From the NCBI RefSeq assembly GCF_026240635.1, contig NZ_CP110848.1, positions 126,501-190,500 on the forward strand: a stretch of DNA of 64,000 nucleotides. Direction: 5' to 3'. This DNA is from Trichothermofontia sichuanensis B231 (GTDB taxonomy: Bacteria; Cyanobacteriota; Cyanobacteriia; B231). How positions within the stretch are numbered: position 1 is the first letter of the stretch; each line of letters begins with the position of its first letter. The notes below the pieces were generated by a model. The model saw only the letters and a list, made by a program, of their open reading frames with translations. It ran no database searches and had not been told where the DNA came from. Position numbers and translations under genes: made by a program. Of this stretch, positions 55,516 to 63,888 are shown piece by piece.

Positions 55516-56691
55516 ATGGCTGCTTCCCCTTCCTTCAAGGCCTCGTGGTGGCGTTGGTTGAGCGATCGTATTCCCGTCCTCGACTACTACATTATCCAGG
55601 AACTGCTGCCGCCCTTTCTGTTTGGAGTGGGGGCGTTCACGTCGATTGGGATTGCGATCGGTGCCCTGTTTGAACTGGTCCGGCAGGTAACCGAGGCTGG
55701 GTTGCCGATCAGTACGGCCATGCAGGTCTTTTTTCTGAAGCTACCCGACTTTCTAGTGTTGTCGTTCCCGATGGCGGTGTTGCTCTCAACCCTAATGACC
55801 TACGGGCGGTTGTCGAGTGACAGCGAATTGATTGCTTTGCGCAGTTGTGGCATCAGTATCTATCGGATTGTTCTGCCCGCGATCCTCATGAGTCTGGTGG
55901 TTACGGGACTGACCTTTGTCTTTAATGAACTCATTGTGCCGGCAGCCAACTATCGCGCTACCCTAACTCTGCAACAGGCTTTAAATCAGGAGCGTCCACC
56001 CTTTCAAGAGAAAAACATCTTTTACCAGGAATTTGGCGAAGTCAAGCAACCAGAAGGGAGCACTGAGCGGGAATTAGTCCGCATTTTCTATGCTCGTCGC
56101 TTTGATGGCACCAAGATGAAGGGGTTAACCATTCTCGATTTTTCTGAACGGGGCCTTAATCAGATCGTAACGGCGGAACGGGCCACCTGGAATGTGCAGG
56201 AGAATACCTGGGATTTCAATAACGGGACCATCTATCTCGTTTCGGCAGATGGCTCCTATCGGAATATCATTAAATTTGAGAACCAACAACTAAAATTACC
56301 GCGTACCCCCCTCGACCTAGCGGAGCGGGGACGGGACTATGGCGAAATGAGTATTGCCCAGGCCCAGGAACGGTTGGCTATTTTGCGCCAGGGGAATGAT
56401 GAAAATAAGATTCGCAAGTTGGAGGTGCGTATCCAGCAAAAATATGCCTTCCCCTTTGTGTGCGTTGTCTTTGGCCTCGTCGGTTCTGCCCTAGGTACCC
56501 GACCGCAGCGGGCCAGTAAGTCTACTAGTTTTGGGATGAGTGTCCTGCTGATCTTTGGCTATTACCTGCTGGCGTTTATCTCCGGTTCCCTGGGACAGTT
56601 AAATATCCTTTCACCGTTTCTAGCCGCTTGGTTACCGATCGGCGTCACGCTAGGAATCGGTCTATTACTCCTGGTCCGAGCCGCCCGTTAA
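55516..56691 (+). CDS. LptF/LptG family permease (YjgP/YjgQ)
   Basis: A 391-aa inner-membrane permease with about six helices and a large periplasmic beta-jellyroll between them (residues roughly 130-280). Family features include LDYYIIQELLPPFLFGVGAF near the start, ALRSCGISIYRIVLPA, and the C-terminal KYAFPFVCVVFGLVGSALG. Only one permease is present, so it may act as a homodimer, as in cyanobacteria that lack separate LptF and LptG. The ATG at 55516 is preferred over the TTG at 55510. Confidence 0.92.
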   Translation: MAASPSFKASWWRWLSDRIPVLDYYIIQELLPPFLFGVGAFTSIGIAIGALFELVRQVTEAGLPISTAMQVFFLKLPDFLVLSFPMAVLLSTLMTYGRLSSDSELIALRSCGISIYRIVLPAILMSLVVTGLTFVFNELIVPAANYRATLTLQQALNQERPPFQEKNIFYQEFGEVKQPEGSTERELVRIFYARRFDGTKMKGLTILDFSERGLNQIVTAERATWNVQENTWDFNNGTIYLVSADGSYRNIIKFENQQLKLPRTPLDLAERGRDYGEMSIAQAQERLAILRQGNDENKIRKLEVRIQQKYAFPFVCVVFGLVGSALGTRPQRASKSTSFGMSVLLIFGYYLLAFISGSLGQLNILSPFLAAWLPIGVTLGIGLLLLVRAAR

Positions 56692-56694
56692 GCA

Positions 56695-56827
56695 ACAAGC
56701 AACACTCCCCAACCCCTGCTCCCAACAGGGGCGAGGGGGAGTCGGATTGGCAAGTCTCCCGCTCCCGCTCTGGGAGAGGGGCTGGGGGTGACGGGGCTGT
56801 TTCAGCCTCAATTGCAATGGCAGTCAT
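56695..56827. repeat. Dispersed repeat, family B copy 3
   Basis: The gap between the permease and the caspase gene is filled by CCCCTGCTCCCAACAGGGG, then CCGCTCTGGGAGAGGGGC and GGGGCTGTTTCAGCC with CTCAATTGCAATGGCAGTCA. This matches the repeats at 6064 and 29500, inverted relative to the first. Confidence 0.7.
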
Positions 56828-56846
56828 AAAATCACTCATCCAACCC

Positions 56847-58520
56847 TTACTTTTGCCATTGCGCGATCGCAGCTTGGGCTTCCTGGTACACCTTGGCCTG
56901 AGCGGGGGGAACGAGCCGCGCTGCCGCAATGGCCTGTTGACGATTCCCCCAAGCGGCCCGTTCCTGGGCGATCGTCATAATTTCCCGGCTCCAGGTTTCC
57001 ATTGCCCCTTGCGCTTCTTCATAGAGGGGTTCACCCGGTTGGATCTTGCTCGCAAGCGCGATCGCCTTGCTGTAGGACGAAGCTTGATAGGGGGCTTGTT
57101 CAATCAACCCCTCTGCTGCCGCGAGCACGATCTGATTGGTATGGCGTAATGTCTCAACCTCCGTTGGTGTCACAGTGGGCAGAGGGGTTAGGGTGGGGGG
57201 AGCTGGCTTAGGCGAGGCCGCAGGGGACGTTGGGCTGGCTATGGGGGTCGGGACGGCGGGCGTATTCAGATGCTCCCAATTACGCCAGAGAATCCCCAGG
57301 ATCAGCAGGAAAACAGCCATCCCACCCCATAGGAGGGTTCGTCCCCAAAAGGCGCGATCGGACAATCCAGTAGCATCGGGGGTATCGCTAGTGTTCATGG
57401 GGGGAGGCGGGGACATCGGCGGCGGGGGAGGGGGGGAAACAGGAGGGGGCGCCAGTGGGCGGGAAACGGTGAGGGGATCAAGTTTCAAGGGGGAGAACCA
57501 TTGGGTATTTCCACCTGAGAGCGGTCGCTCAAGCAGGGGAGGATCCAGTGCCTGAGCCGGTGGTGGCGTCGTAGGGCGATCGGGCACTGATGCCCCTAGC
57601 GACGCAGCTAACGGGGGAGGGGTGACGGTTGTTTGGCCCGGCGGCGCGATTGGGGCATCCTGAGCCACCGGTGATCGGCCAGTACGCTCAAACAACGGCG
57701 GCGGTACCTCCCAATCCGGGAACTCGGCAGTGGATGGGGGGGGTAGGGGTGGCTGGCCGACTCGCTCCAAAATAACCTGGGCAAAGCGATGCTCCGCAGA
57801 GGTCTCTCCAGGGAGGGGCGGAACAATGATCGATGGGTTCTGAATCGGCTGGCGGTGAGTACGGCAGAGGTCAGGCAGACGATCGCGGAGGTACTGATCC
57901 AGCGTTTGCAGATCCAGGGGAGGGGGCTGGCGCAGGCCCTCTAGCAAGGCTTCTGTAAAGAAACCGTGCCCCAGGGTTGCAACCTCATGGGAAACCTGAC
58001 CGGGACAACAGGAGAGCAAAGTGACCAAGCCCAACTCTGCGGCCAAGGCTGCTGTTTGGGCACCGAGATTCGTCATCTGGGGGATGACTTCCTGACTCCG
58101 GCTGATATCCAGTAACAGCAAGATCTGGCGTGTGGGAAGCGCGGCCAAGGCCTCCAACACCGATCGCACCGGCAGGGCGGTCTCTGCCAATCGGGTTGGG
58201 TCCCCCTCGATCGGCATCAGATAGTCGGTCTGGTCCTGGCAGAGACCATAGCCGCTGAAAAAGAACCAAACTCGATCGTCTGGCTGTACTCGAGTGGCCA
58301 ACTGTTGCAGACAGTTCCCAATCGCAGCGGGTTGAGCGAGGCCCTCGTGCTCGGTAAGTGTCGGGGCCACGTCGGTCAATAGCCAACAATGGCTAGCGGG
58401 TAGGTGCACTTCATTGACAAGAAAGTTACGCAGGGCCAAGGCATCTTGGCGGGCATAGCGCAAGGGAGGGAGATGTTGGTACTGGTTAATGCCGATCGTG
58501 ATCACCCAGTGATTAGCCAT
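56847..58520 (-). CDS. Orthocaspase homologue with Tyr-Ser in place of His-Cys
   Basis: A 557-aa protein with an N-terminal caspase p20-like (Peptidase C14) domain starting WVITIGINQYQHLPPLRYAR. The usual HxSGHG histidine is replaced: FFFSGYG at about residues 88-91. The usual D-A-C-x-S cysteine is Ser in LLDISRS (about residue 139). YS-type orthocaspases lacking the His-Cys dyad are known in cyanobacteria and are thought to be inactive as proteases. A Pro-rich linker, one membrane helix (about residues 395-415) and a C-terminal helical domain follow. The chosen start is the ATG at 58520. Confidence 0.88.
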   Translation of the reverse strand: MANHWVITIGINQYQHLPPLRYARQDALALRNFLVNEVHLPASHCWLLTDVAPTLTEHEGLAQPAAIGNCLQQLATRVQPDDRVWFFFSGYGLCQDQTDYLMPIEGDPTRLAETALPVRSVLEALAALPTRQILLLLDISRSQEVIPQMTNLGAQTAALAAELGLVTLLSCCPGQVSHEVATLGHGFFTEALLEGLRQPPPLDLQTLDQYLRDRLPDLCRTHRQPIQNPSIIVPPLPGETSAEHRFAQVILERVGQPPLPPPSTAEFPDWEVPPPLFERTGRSPVAQDAPIAPPGQTTVTPPPLAASLGASVPDRPTTPPPAQALDPPLLERPLSGGNTQWFSPLKLDPLTVSRPLAPPPVSPPPPPPMSPPPPMNTSDTPDATGLSDRAFWGRTLLWGGMAVFLLILGILWRNWEHLNTPAVPTPIASPTSPAASPKPAPPTLTPLPTVTPTEVETLRHTNQIVLAAAEGLIEQAPYQASSYSKAIALASKIQPGEPLYEEAQGAMETWSREIMTIAQERAAWGNRQQAIAAARLVPPAQAKVYQEAQAAIAQWQK

Positions 58521-58900
58521 AATCGTTAGCCATAAGGTCGTTAGCTGCACTCAGGGAAAAGAGGCGGCAGTTTAGAGGGGGGTAGCCATGCATTCAAGGC
58601 AGATAAAAGGCAGATAAGGTTAATACAGGTTGGATACAAGATAGTACAACCTGCCAAAGTTGGCGAACTTGGCCCACATGAAAGGCCAATTAAAGCATGA
58701 AACGCAAATTAAACATGACGTTCGGTTAAAAGTGCTTTAAAACTGAGACAGCGTGATTGGCAACCGCTTAGCTGAGGCAGAGGTCAGCCATTGACCGGGC
58801 TGCTATCGGCGGCTGGCTGTTTTACCCCGATCGTCTGCTTTGATCGAAGAGGGGTGTCTGCATCTATGGCGGCGGTAATGTGCATGGTGAGGAGAGTTGT
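58521..58900. other. Gene-free gap between divergent genes
   Basis: Nothing recognisable is encoded here. A near-duplicate GGCAGATAA pair lies at about 58598-58618. The region is A/T-richer than its surroundings and presumably carries the promoters of both flanking genes. Confidence 0.5.
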
Positions 58901-59761
58901 ATGCCAGTGGAGATTCGGTTTAGCTGGGGAAGGCCTATCCTGGAGCGTATTCAGCAGCGTACTCAGTGGCTCAGACAACCCTTTGGGGGGCTGGTTGATC
59001 CCCCGTCCTCCAGCCAGGGGGCTAACTCGACTCGATCCCGTCTGCGATCGCTCCCGTGGCAAGGATTAGTGCTTTTAGGGCTAGCCAGTGGCAGTGGTTT
59101 CTGGCTGCCCATCCTGATGCCATCCCCGGCCCAAGCCTATACAGCCCGGATGGCAATTACCCTCGATCGCCAGCCGGATGAAAGCTACGATACCCTCCTG
59201 CGACGGGCTGAGGCAGCGGCCAGAGCAGCGGCCCAACGGGGGTTCGATCGCGACGTTCTGGTGAGTGAGCTATCAATCATCGTCATGGCCCAGAATCGCG
59301 GCTTAACAGCCCCCATTTTGGCCCTTCAGGTCAGCCGGACGCAATGGCGCAATCGTCCCGATGCAGGCTTTTGGATCACCTATTTTCGCACCGCCCGCGA
59401 GCTACTCGGTTTTAGCCGCCGCCCCACTACCCCAGCCCCCTCAGGAACAACAGGGACAACCCCGACACCCGCCGCCCCACCCACCAGTACCGTTCCCACC
59501 CCGCCCGGTACCCCAGCCCCGACGACACCCCCTGCCACTACTCCCGTTAGCCCCCCCGTTCCAACTCCCGTGACAACCCCGGTTACACCCCCTGCGACAA
59601 CGCCCCCCTCAACTCCTGCCATTCCCCCGGCTCCTGCGGCGCGTCCAACTCCACCTGAAACCGAAGCTGGCCCAACGCCATCTAATCAGCCTCGCCCCCG
59701 TCCGCTCGTCATACCCGCAGGTTCAGGGGTTCCCCGTATTCCCACCTTACCCTCGCCGTGA
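58901..59761 (+). CDS. Secreted protein of unknown family, paralogue 1 (Pro/Thr-rich tail)
   Basis: A 286-aa protein. A long basic leader precedes a signal peptide (QGLVLLGLASGSGFWLPILM) that ends AQAYTAR at about residue 80. The mature domain of about 100 residues (YDTLLRRAEAAARAAAQRGF, LVSELSIIVMAQNRGLTAPI, SRTQWRNRPD, WITYFRTARELLGF) is shared with the next gene. After it comes a tail made almost wholly of Pro, Thr and Ala, likely extracellular or periplasmic and unstructured. The AGGAGA before the ATG at 58901 supports this start over 58880. Function unknown. Confidence 0.75.
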   Translation: MPVEIRFSWGRPILERIQQRTQWLRQPFGGLVDPPSSSQGANSTRSRLRSLPWQGLVLLGLASGSGFWLPILMPSPAQAYTARMAITLDRQPDESYDTLLRRAEAAARAAAQRGFDRDVLVSELSIIVMAQNRGLTAPILALQVSRTQWRNRPDAGFWITYFRTARELLGFSRRPTTPAPSGTTGTTPTPAAPPTSTVPTPPGTPAPTTPPATTPVSPPVPTPVTTPVTPPATTPPSTPAIPPAPAARPTPPETEAGPTPSNQPRPRPLVIPAGSGVPRIPTLPSP

Positions 59762-59854
59762 GACGCTTCCCAGGCAAGGGAGATGGCTCCTTGCTGAAGG
59801 TTGCTGTGCGTTGCTCTGCTTACCGTTTGCGATTCACCCTGCCCTAACCCACCT

Positions 59855-61012
59855 ATGCTCCGCCCCCTGCCCCGTATCCTCCTGTCTCCCCTAGCCATTG
59901 CCGCCAGGATGGCACCCTTGTGCCACAGACGTATGCTGGCCGCGATCACGGGGTGTCCACGCCTGCTGGTCTCTGGTCAGTTATTCCATCAGCTATATCA
60001 ACGGGCGGGCCGCTGGTTGGTCGCTGACCTCAGCGCCCTTAGAATTGGTGCGAGTCGAAACAAGCTGAGGGGGGTCAGCAGAGGTGTTAGCAGCCAAGCG
60101 AGTCTCAGGGTGGGACTTCAGAGATTAGGCTTAGCCGCAGGGGTATGGGCGATCGCCGCATTGACAGCGACGCCGATCGCCCAAGCCTATACAGCTCGTC
60201 AGGAGATTTTTATTGCTCGTCAGTCTGCCGAAGAAACCTATGATACTTTTCTGCGTCGGGCTGAGCAGGCAGCCCGTGCCGCTGCCCAGCGTTATTTCGA
60301 TCGCGATCTCCTGATCACCGAAGTCGCCATTACTGTGGTGGGAGAGAATCAGGGCAGCACAATTCCAATTTTAGCCCTGCACGTTAGCCGTTACCAGTGG
60401 CGCAACCGTCCCGATCCCAACCGCTGGATCACCTACTTTGCCACCGCCAAAACCCTCCTGGGCTTCACTGAACCGACAGCGGCCCCGCCTGCCCCCACGG
60501 TTGCCTCCCCCGCGCCAACTCCCCCAGTCGCAGCCAGTCCCCCCGCCACGGATCGCTGTCGCCCCCCTAGCAATCCCAATGATCCCAACCAAGCCCTTTT
60601 GGCCGATGCCTGCGCCCTAGCCGAACAATTAGTCGGGGCCGATCGCTTTGCCAACCTGGTAGCCGGCTCCTCCTCAACTGCCACCACCGGGTTAGCAGCC
60701 AGTTGCCAGACCAACCTAGGCAACCTCCCCGCCTTTCGCACGACTGGCTCCAGTTCGCCAGCCGTGACCGAAACCTATGAGGTGCTGCGGGGGGTCTACC
60801 TGGTTAGCCCGAATCTCACGGCTTGGGTAGAGGCGAATGAGAACACACCAGCCCCCAGCGGATTTGCCTGTGTTTATCGCCATAATCCAGACCCCCAACA
60901 GGGGATGAGTATTCTAGTTGCCCGTCCCATTCCCACGGGGTGGCAACCGACCTACAGCCTGCAACTGCGCCAACGTGATGAGGATAGAGGAATAAGAAGT
61001 GAGGGAAACTAA
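59855..61012 (+). CDS. Secreted protein of unknown family, paralogue 2
   Basis: A 385-aa paralogue of the preceding gene. It has an extended leader, a hydrophobic stretch (LGLAAGVWAIAALTATPIAQA) and the same AQAYTAR cleavage region. The shared domain follows (YDTFLRRAEQAARAAAQRYF, LHVSRYQWRNRPDPNRWITY, ATAKTLLGF). Its C-terminal part differs: a cysteine-containing domain (CRPPSNPNDPNQALLADACA...SCQTNLGNLPAF...FACVYRHNPDPQ). The frame extends upstream to a GTG at 59801. The ATG at 59855 is chosen. The two genes arose by tandem duplication. Confidence 0.75.
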   Translation: MLRPLPRILLSPLAIAARMAPLCHRRMLAAITGCPRLLVSGQLFHQLYQRAGRWLVADLSALRIGASRNKLRGVSRGVSSQASLRVGLQRLGLAAGVWAIAALTATPIAQAYTARQEIFIARQSAEETYDTFLRRAEQAARAAAQRYFDRDLLITEVAITVVGENQGSTIPILALHVSRYQWRNRPDPNRWITYFATAKTLLGFTEPTAAPPAPTVASPAPTPPVAASPPATDRCRPPSNPNDPNQALLADACALAEQLVGADRFANLVAGSSSTATTGLAASCQTNLGNLPAFRTTGSSSPAVTETYEVLRGVYLVSPNLTAWVEANENTPAPSGFACVYRHNPDPQQGMSILVARPIPTGWQPTYSLQLRQRDEDRGIRSEGN

Positions 61013-61663
61013 ACGACTCTGGTTAATCCAGATAAGAACGATACCGTTTTTCACTCGCCTCTCCCGCTCTGGGAGAGGGATTTAGGGTGAGGGCGGCACC
61101 CGCGGGGTGCACCCATCCTACCCCGGTAAACTGTACTTTATGATTGAGGTAAAGGCTGTATCAGTCAACCAGACAGCAACATCAGGAACAACCATTGGCA
61201 GAGGTGACTGGTTTTCTCGCCCTCGCAACCCCAAAATCCGTAAAACGCTCCGGTCTATGTCGCCATTGACCAGCAAATATAATAGGGGATAGCTATTGTA
61301 CTGGCGAGACAGCCTACGAATGCGACGCTGTGTCCAAGGATCTGCTGTCGATTCAACAACCGTTTAAGGGGAACTCTCTCGTCATTTCTGATCGTCATAC
61401 CAGTTAGGTTCGCAACCCTCCCCCAACCGGTGACTTCCCTGCCAGTTGCATAACTGTCCCCATTGCTACTCTGGAACCTGTGTGCATCCGCTTGAATTAA
61501 TTCAGTACGAGATTCAGTACAAGCTTGATTCCGTATGAGCTGGAGCGGGAGCACCCGGCGGAACTACACCGATTATAGACCGCTAACTGGGTATTCCCGG
61601 TAATACCGCACAGGCTTTGCCAAGAGCCACGTATCCTTATACACTAATCCTGAACTTAGACGG
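61013..61663. repeat. Long gap with partial MITE family A
   Basis: About 61055-61158 is the right part of a family A MITE (interior CCTCTCCCGCTCTGGGAGAGG, end GAGGTAAAGGCTG then TA at 61159-61160). Its left side merges with the end of a family B repeat (ATAAGAACGATACC). The rest, 61165-61663, shows no gene, RNA or repeat I recognise. Confidence 0.65.
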
Positions 61664-62431
61664 ATGATGACTTTCCAAGGCTTATTGGTTGACAAACCTA
61701 GATTTCCTCGTTTGGCGACTTCGACGGACTTCCCAGCCAGTATGCTCAAAACGGCAGCAATTTCTGCCCGTGGCGTGGAAATGACTTTTCAATCTGGACG
61801 CCAGTCTTACCGGGTGCTGGGGGGAATTGATTTAGAAATTCAACCAGGCCAAATTCAGCTTTTGATGGGACCTTCTGGTTCGGGCAAAACCACCTTGTTA
61901 TCTATCCTGGCTGGTATCCTGACACCTACAGCCGGCAGTGTCAAGCTGTTGGGAACAGAAATTACTCAGCTTTCGGCCAAGGAACTAGCCCAATTCCGGC
62001 TCAAGCATATTGGCTTTGTGTTTCAGGGGTTTAATCTCTTCCCAGCCCTGACGACGTTGGAAAATGTCGAACTGGCCTTAAATTTACATGGGATTAAGGG
62101 ACGACCCGCCCGCCTAGAAGCCCAACTTCTGCTCGAACAAGTGGGATTAGCCGATAAGCTCTCGCTGAAGCCACGGGATCTTTCTGGGGGGCAAAAGCAG
62201 CGGGTGGCGATCGCCCGCGCCTTGGCAGGACACCCAAAGTTAATTATGGCGGATGAACCGACGGCTTCTCTTGACTCCCACAGTGGCCATGCGGTGATTA
62301 AGCTGCTCCAGCAATTGGCGAAGGAACGGCAGGCAACTGTGCTGATTGTGACCCATGATCCCCGGATTATGGATGTGGCCGATCGGATTGCCTATCTGGA
62401 GGATGGCCTGATTCAGCCTGGAGTTGGCTAA
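61664..62431 (+). CDS. DevA/MacB-type ABC transporter ATP-binding protein
   Basis: A 255-aa ATPase of the DevA/LolD/MacB group, which pairs with a membrane fusion protein (DevB) and permease (DevC) to export glycolipids or other products. It shows Walker A GPSGSGKTT, signature LSGGQKQR, LIMADEPTASLD and the switch histidine in IVTHDPR. The first roughly 26 residues are not conserved, so the start may be the ATG at 61742. No devB or devC is adjacent, so it is an orphan here. Its last 65 bases overlap the end of the convergent epimerase gene. Confidence 0.88.
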   Translation: MMTFQGLLVDKPRFPRLATSTDFPASMLKTAAISARGVEMTFQSGRQSYRVLGGIDLEIQPGQIQLLMGPSGSGKTTLLSILAGILTPTAGSVKLLGTEITQLSAKELAQFRLKHIGFVFQGFNLFPALTTLENVELALNLHGIKGRPARLEAQLLLEQVGLADKLSLKPRDLSGGQKQRVAIARALAGHPKLIMADEPTASLDSHSGHAVIKLLQQLAKERQATVLIVTHDPRIMDVADRIAYLEDGLIQPGVG

Positions 62432-63398
62432 TAATATCTCGTAGGGTGGCCTCAACGCTGCGGGGCTGCCAACCCAGTTCGCGTCTGGCTTTGCTGCTAT
62501 CGACCCGCACGCAGCGATCGTAGAGATAATGCACCCGTTCCCGACTCAGGGGTGGGTTCCAATTGAATAACCGGCCAATCACCTCTAACAGATTGCCGGC
62601 AAGGCGCACCACGGGTTCGGGAATGTCCCTAGGGGGCGCAATTCCGGTCGCATCGCTCAGGATCGCAAACATTTCCCGCAGGGAGCAATCGCCACTCGAC
62701 AGAATATAATGGGCACCGGGTTGGCCCCGTTCCCCTGCCAACAGCATTCCCCTTACCAGATCATCCACATGAACAATGCCGGTCAGACGATCGCCCCCCG
62801 GCCAGAATTTGAGACGCCCCGACAGGAACAGCCGCAATACGGGGCCAAAGTGGGGGTCATCCGCACCAAAGATACCTGATGGCAGGACGCTGACCACGGG
62901 TAACCCGGCTTGGGCCGCCTGATCAACGAGTTGCTGCGCCTCGTATTTGGTACGATCGTAGGCCGAGGAAAAGCCTACCTGCTGGCGCTGGAAGTCTTCA
63001 TTCACAACGCGACCCTGGGTATCCCCATAGATACCGATCGTGCTGCAATAGAGCAATTTCGGTGGTGTTGGGCGGCGACGGGCTACCGCTTCGAGGGCGG
63101 CTAACACGGCGCGGGTTCCCTCGACATTGGTCTGCGTCATCAGGGCGGCATCAACTAACCCCAGTTCAACGCAGGCGGCGGTATGGAAAACGGCATCTAC
63201 CTCAGCCATAGCGGTTTCCAGGGCGGCGCGATCGGTAATGTCACCATAGGCCAAGGAAACCGGAACATCACGCAAACGAGCAAGATTACTGGTGGGCCGT
63301 ACCCACCCCACCACGGTTGCCCCTTCGCGAACAAGGGCCTTCACCAGATGGGAACCTGTAAACCCATTGGCACCGGTGACCAGCGCAGTTTGAATCAT
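62367..63398 (-). CDS. NAD-dependent epimerase/dehydratase (HpnA/dihydroflavonol-reductase-like)
   Basis: A 343-aa extended short-chain dehydrogenase. It has an N-terminal Rossmann motif VTGANGFTGSHLVKALVREG. The catalytic Tyr-Lys pair is in SSAYDRTKYEAQQ at about residue 150, with a supporting Ser in LLYCSTIGIYG. Such enzymes reduce or epimerise sugar nucleotides, flavonoid-like or terpenoid precursors. Substrate unknown. The C-terminus (ESGHPPDRQSDRPHP) runs into the devA-type gene on the other strand. Confidence 0.88.
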   Translation of the reverse strand: MIQTALVTGANGFTGSHLVKALVREGATVVGWVRPTSNLARLRDVPVSLAYGDITDRAALETAMAEVDAVFHTAACVELGLVDAALMTQTNVEGTRAVLAALEAVARRRPTPPKLLYCSTIGIYGDTQGRVVNEDFQRQQVGFSSAYDRTKYEAQQLVDQAAQAGLPVVSVLPSGIFGADDPHFGPVLRLFLSGRLKFWPGGDRLTGIVHVDDLVRGMLLAGERGQPGAHYILSSGDCSLREMFAILSDATGIAPPRDIPEPVVRLAGNLLEVIGRLFNWNPPLSRERVHYLYDRCVRVDSSKARRELGWQPRSVEATLRDIISQLQAESGHPPDRQSDRPHP

Positions 63399-63407
63399 TG
63401 CAGGGGG

Positions 63408-63728
63408 TTATGCGTGGGCCTTTTCAAAGGCAGCACGGTTTTCGTACACCGTAAAGATACGATCGACATTAGTAATCTGAAACAGCATTTTCGTCTGGTC
63501 GTTGAGGGAGCAGAGATAGAGTTGTTTACCAGCTTCTCGAATGTGTTTATACGATCGCACCAATTCACCTAACCCCGATGAGTCGGTAAAGGTCACCCCT
63601 GAAAAGTCAATCAAAATGATCTCAATATCACTGTTGAGGCTGTCATTGATGTCTTGTCGCACCGTACCCGCACGGGCACGATCGAAGATGCCGACAGGTT
63701 CAATGACTTTTACTTTGCCTGTTTCCAT
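63408..63728 (-). CDS. STAS-domain anti-sigma factor antagonist
   Basis: A 106-aa STAS protein of the SpoIIAA/RsbV type. The phosphorylatable-type Ser lies in VTFTDSSGLGELVRSYKHIR at about residue 55, following IILIDFSG. Such proteins take part in partner-switching regulation with a kinase/anti-sigma factor. None is adjacent. The stop is only about 10 bp from the start of the epimerase gene on the same strand, so the two may be cotranscribed. A short AT-rich repeat (TTTTAGATTTTAGAG) lies upstream at 63840-63885. Confidence 0.9.
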   Translation of the reverse strand: METGKVKVIEPVGIFDRARAGTVRQDINDSLNSDIEIILIDFSGVTFTDSSGLGELVRSYKHIREAGKQLYLCSLNDQTKMLFQITNVDRIFTVYENRAAFEKAHA

Positions 63729-63888
63729 GCCGATCTATTACTCCTTAGGGCATCTAGGTGGTCCTGATGCGATCGCTCGGATGCACAATGCAAACTGGGA
63801 TCAATCATAGCGGTGAGGGAGAATTTGGGAAGGTGTGGGATTTTAGATTTTAGAGTTCAGATTTTAGATTTTATTATTTTTTCATTTT

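Noticed and set aside
61255-61554. Minus-strand 99-aa frame in the gap before the DevA-type gene
   Set aside because: No conserved motif, atypical composition and no ribosome-binding site; likely chance.
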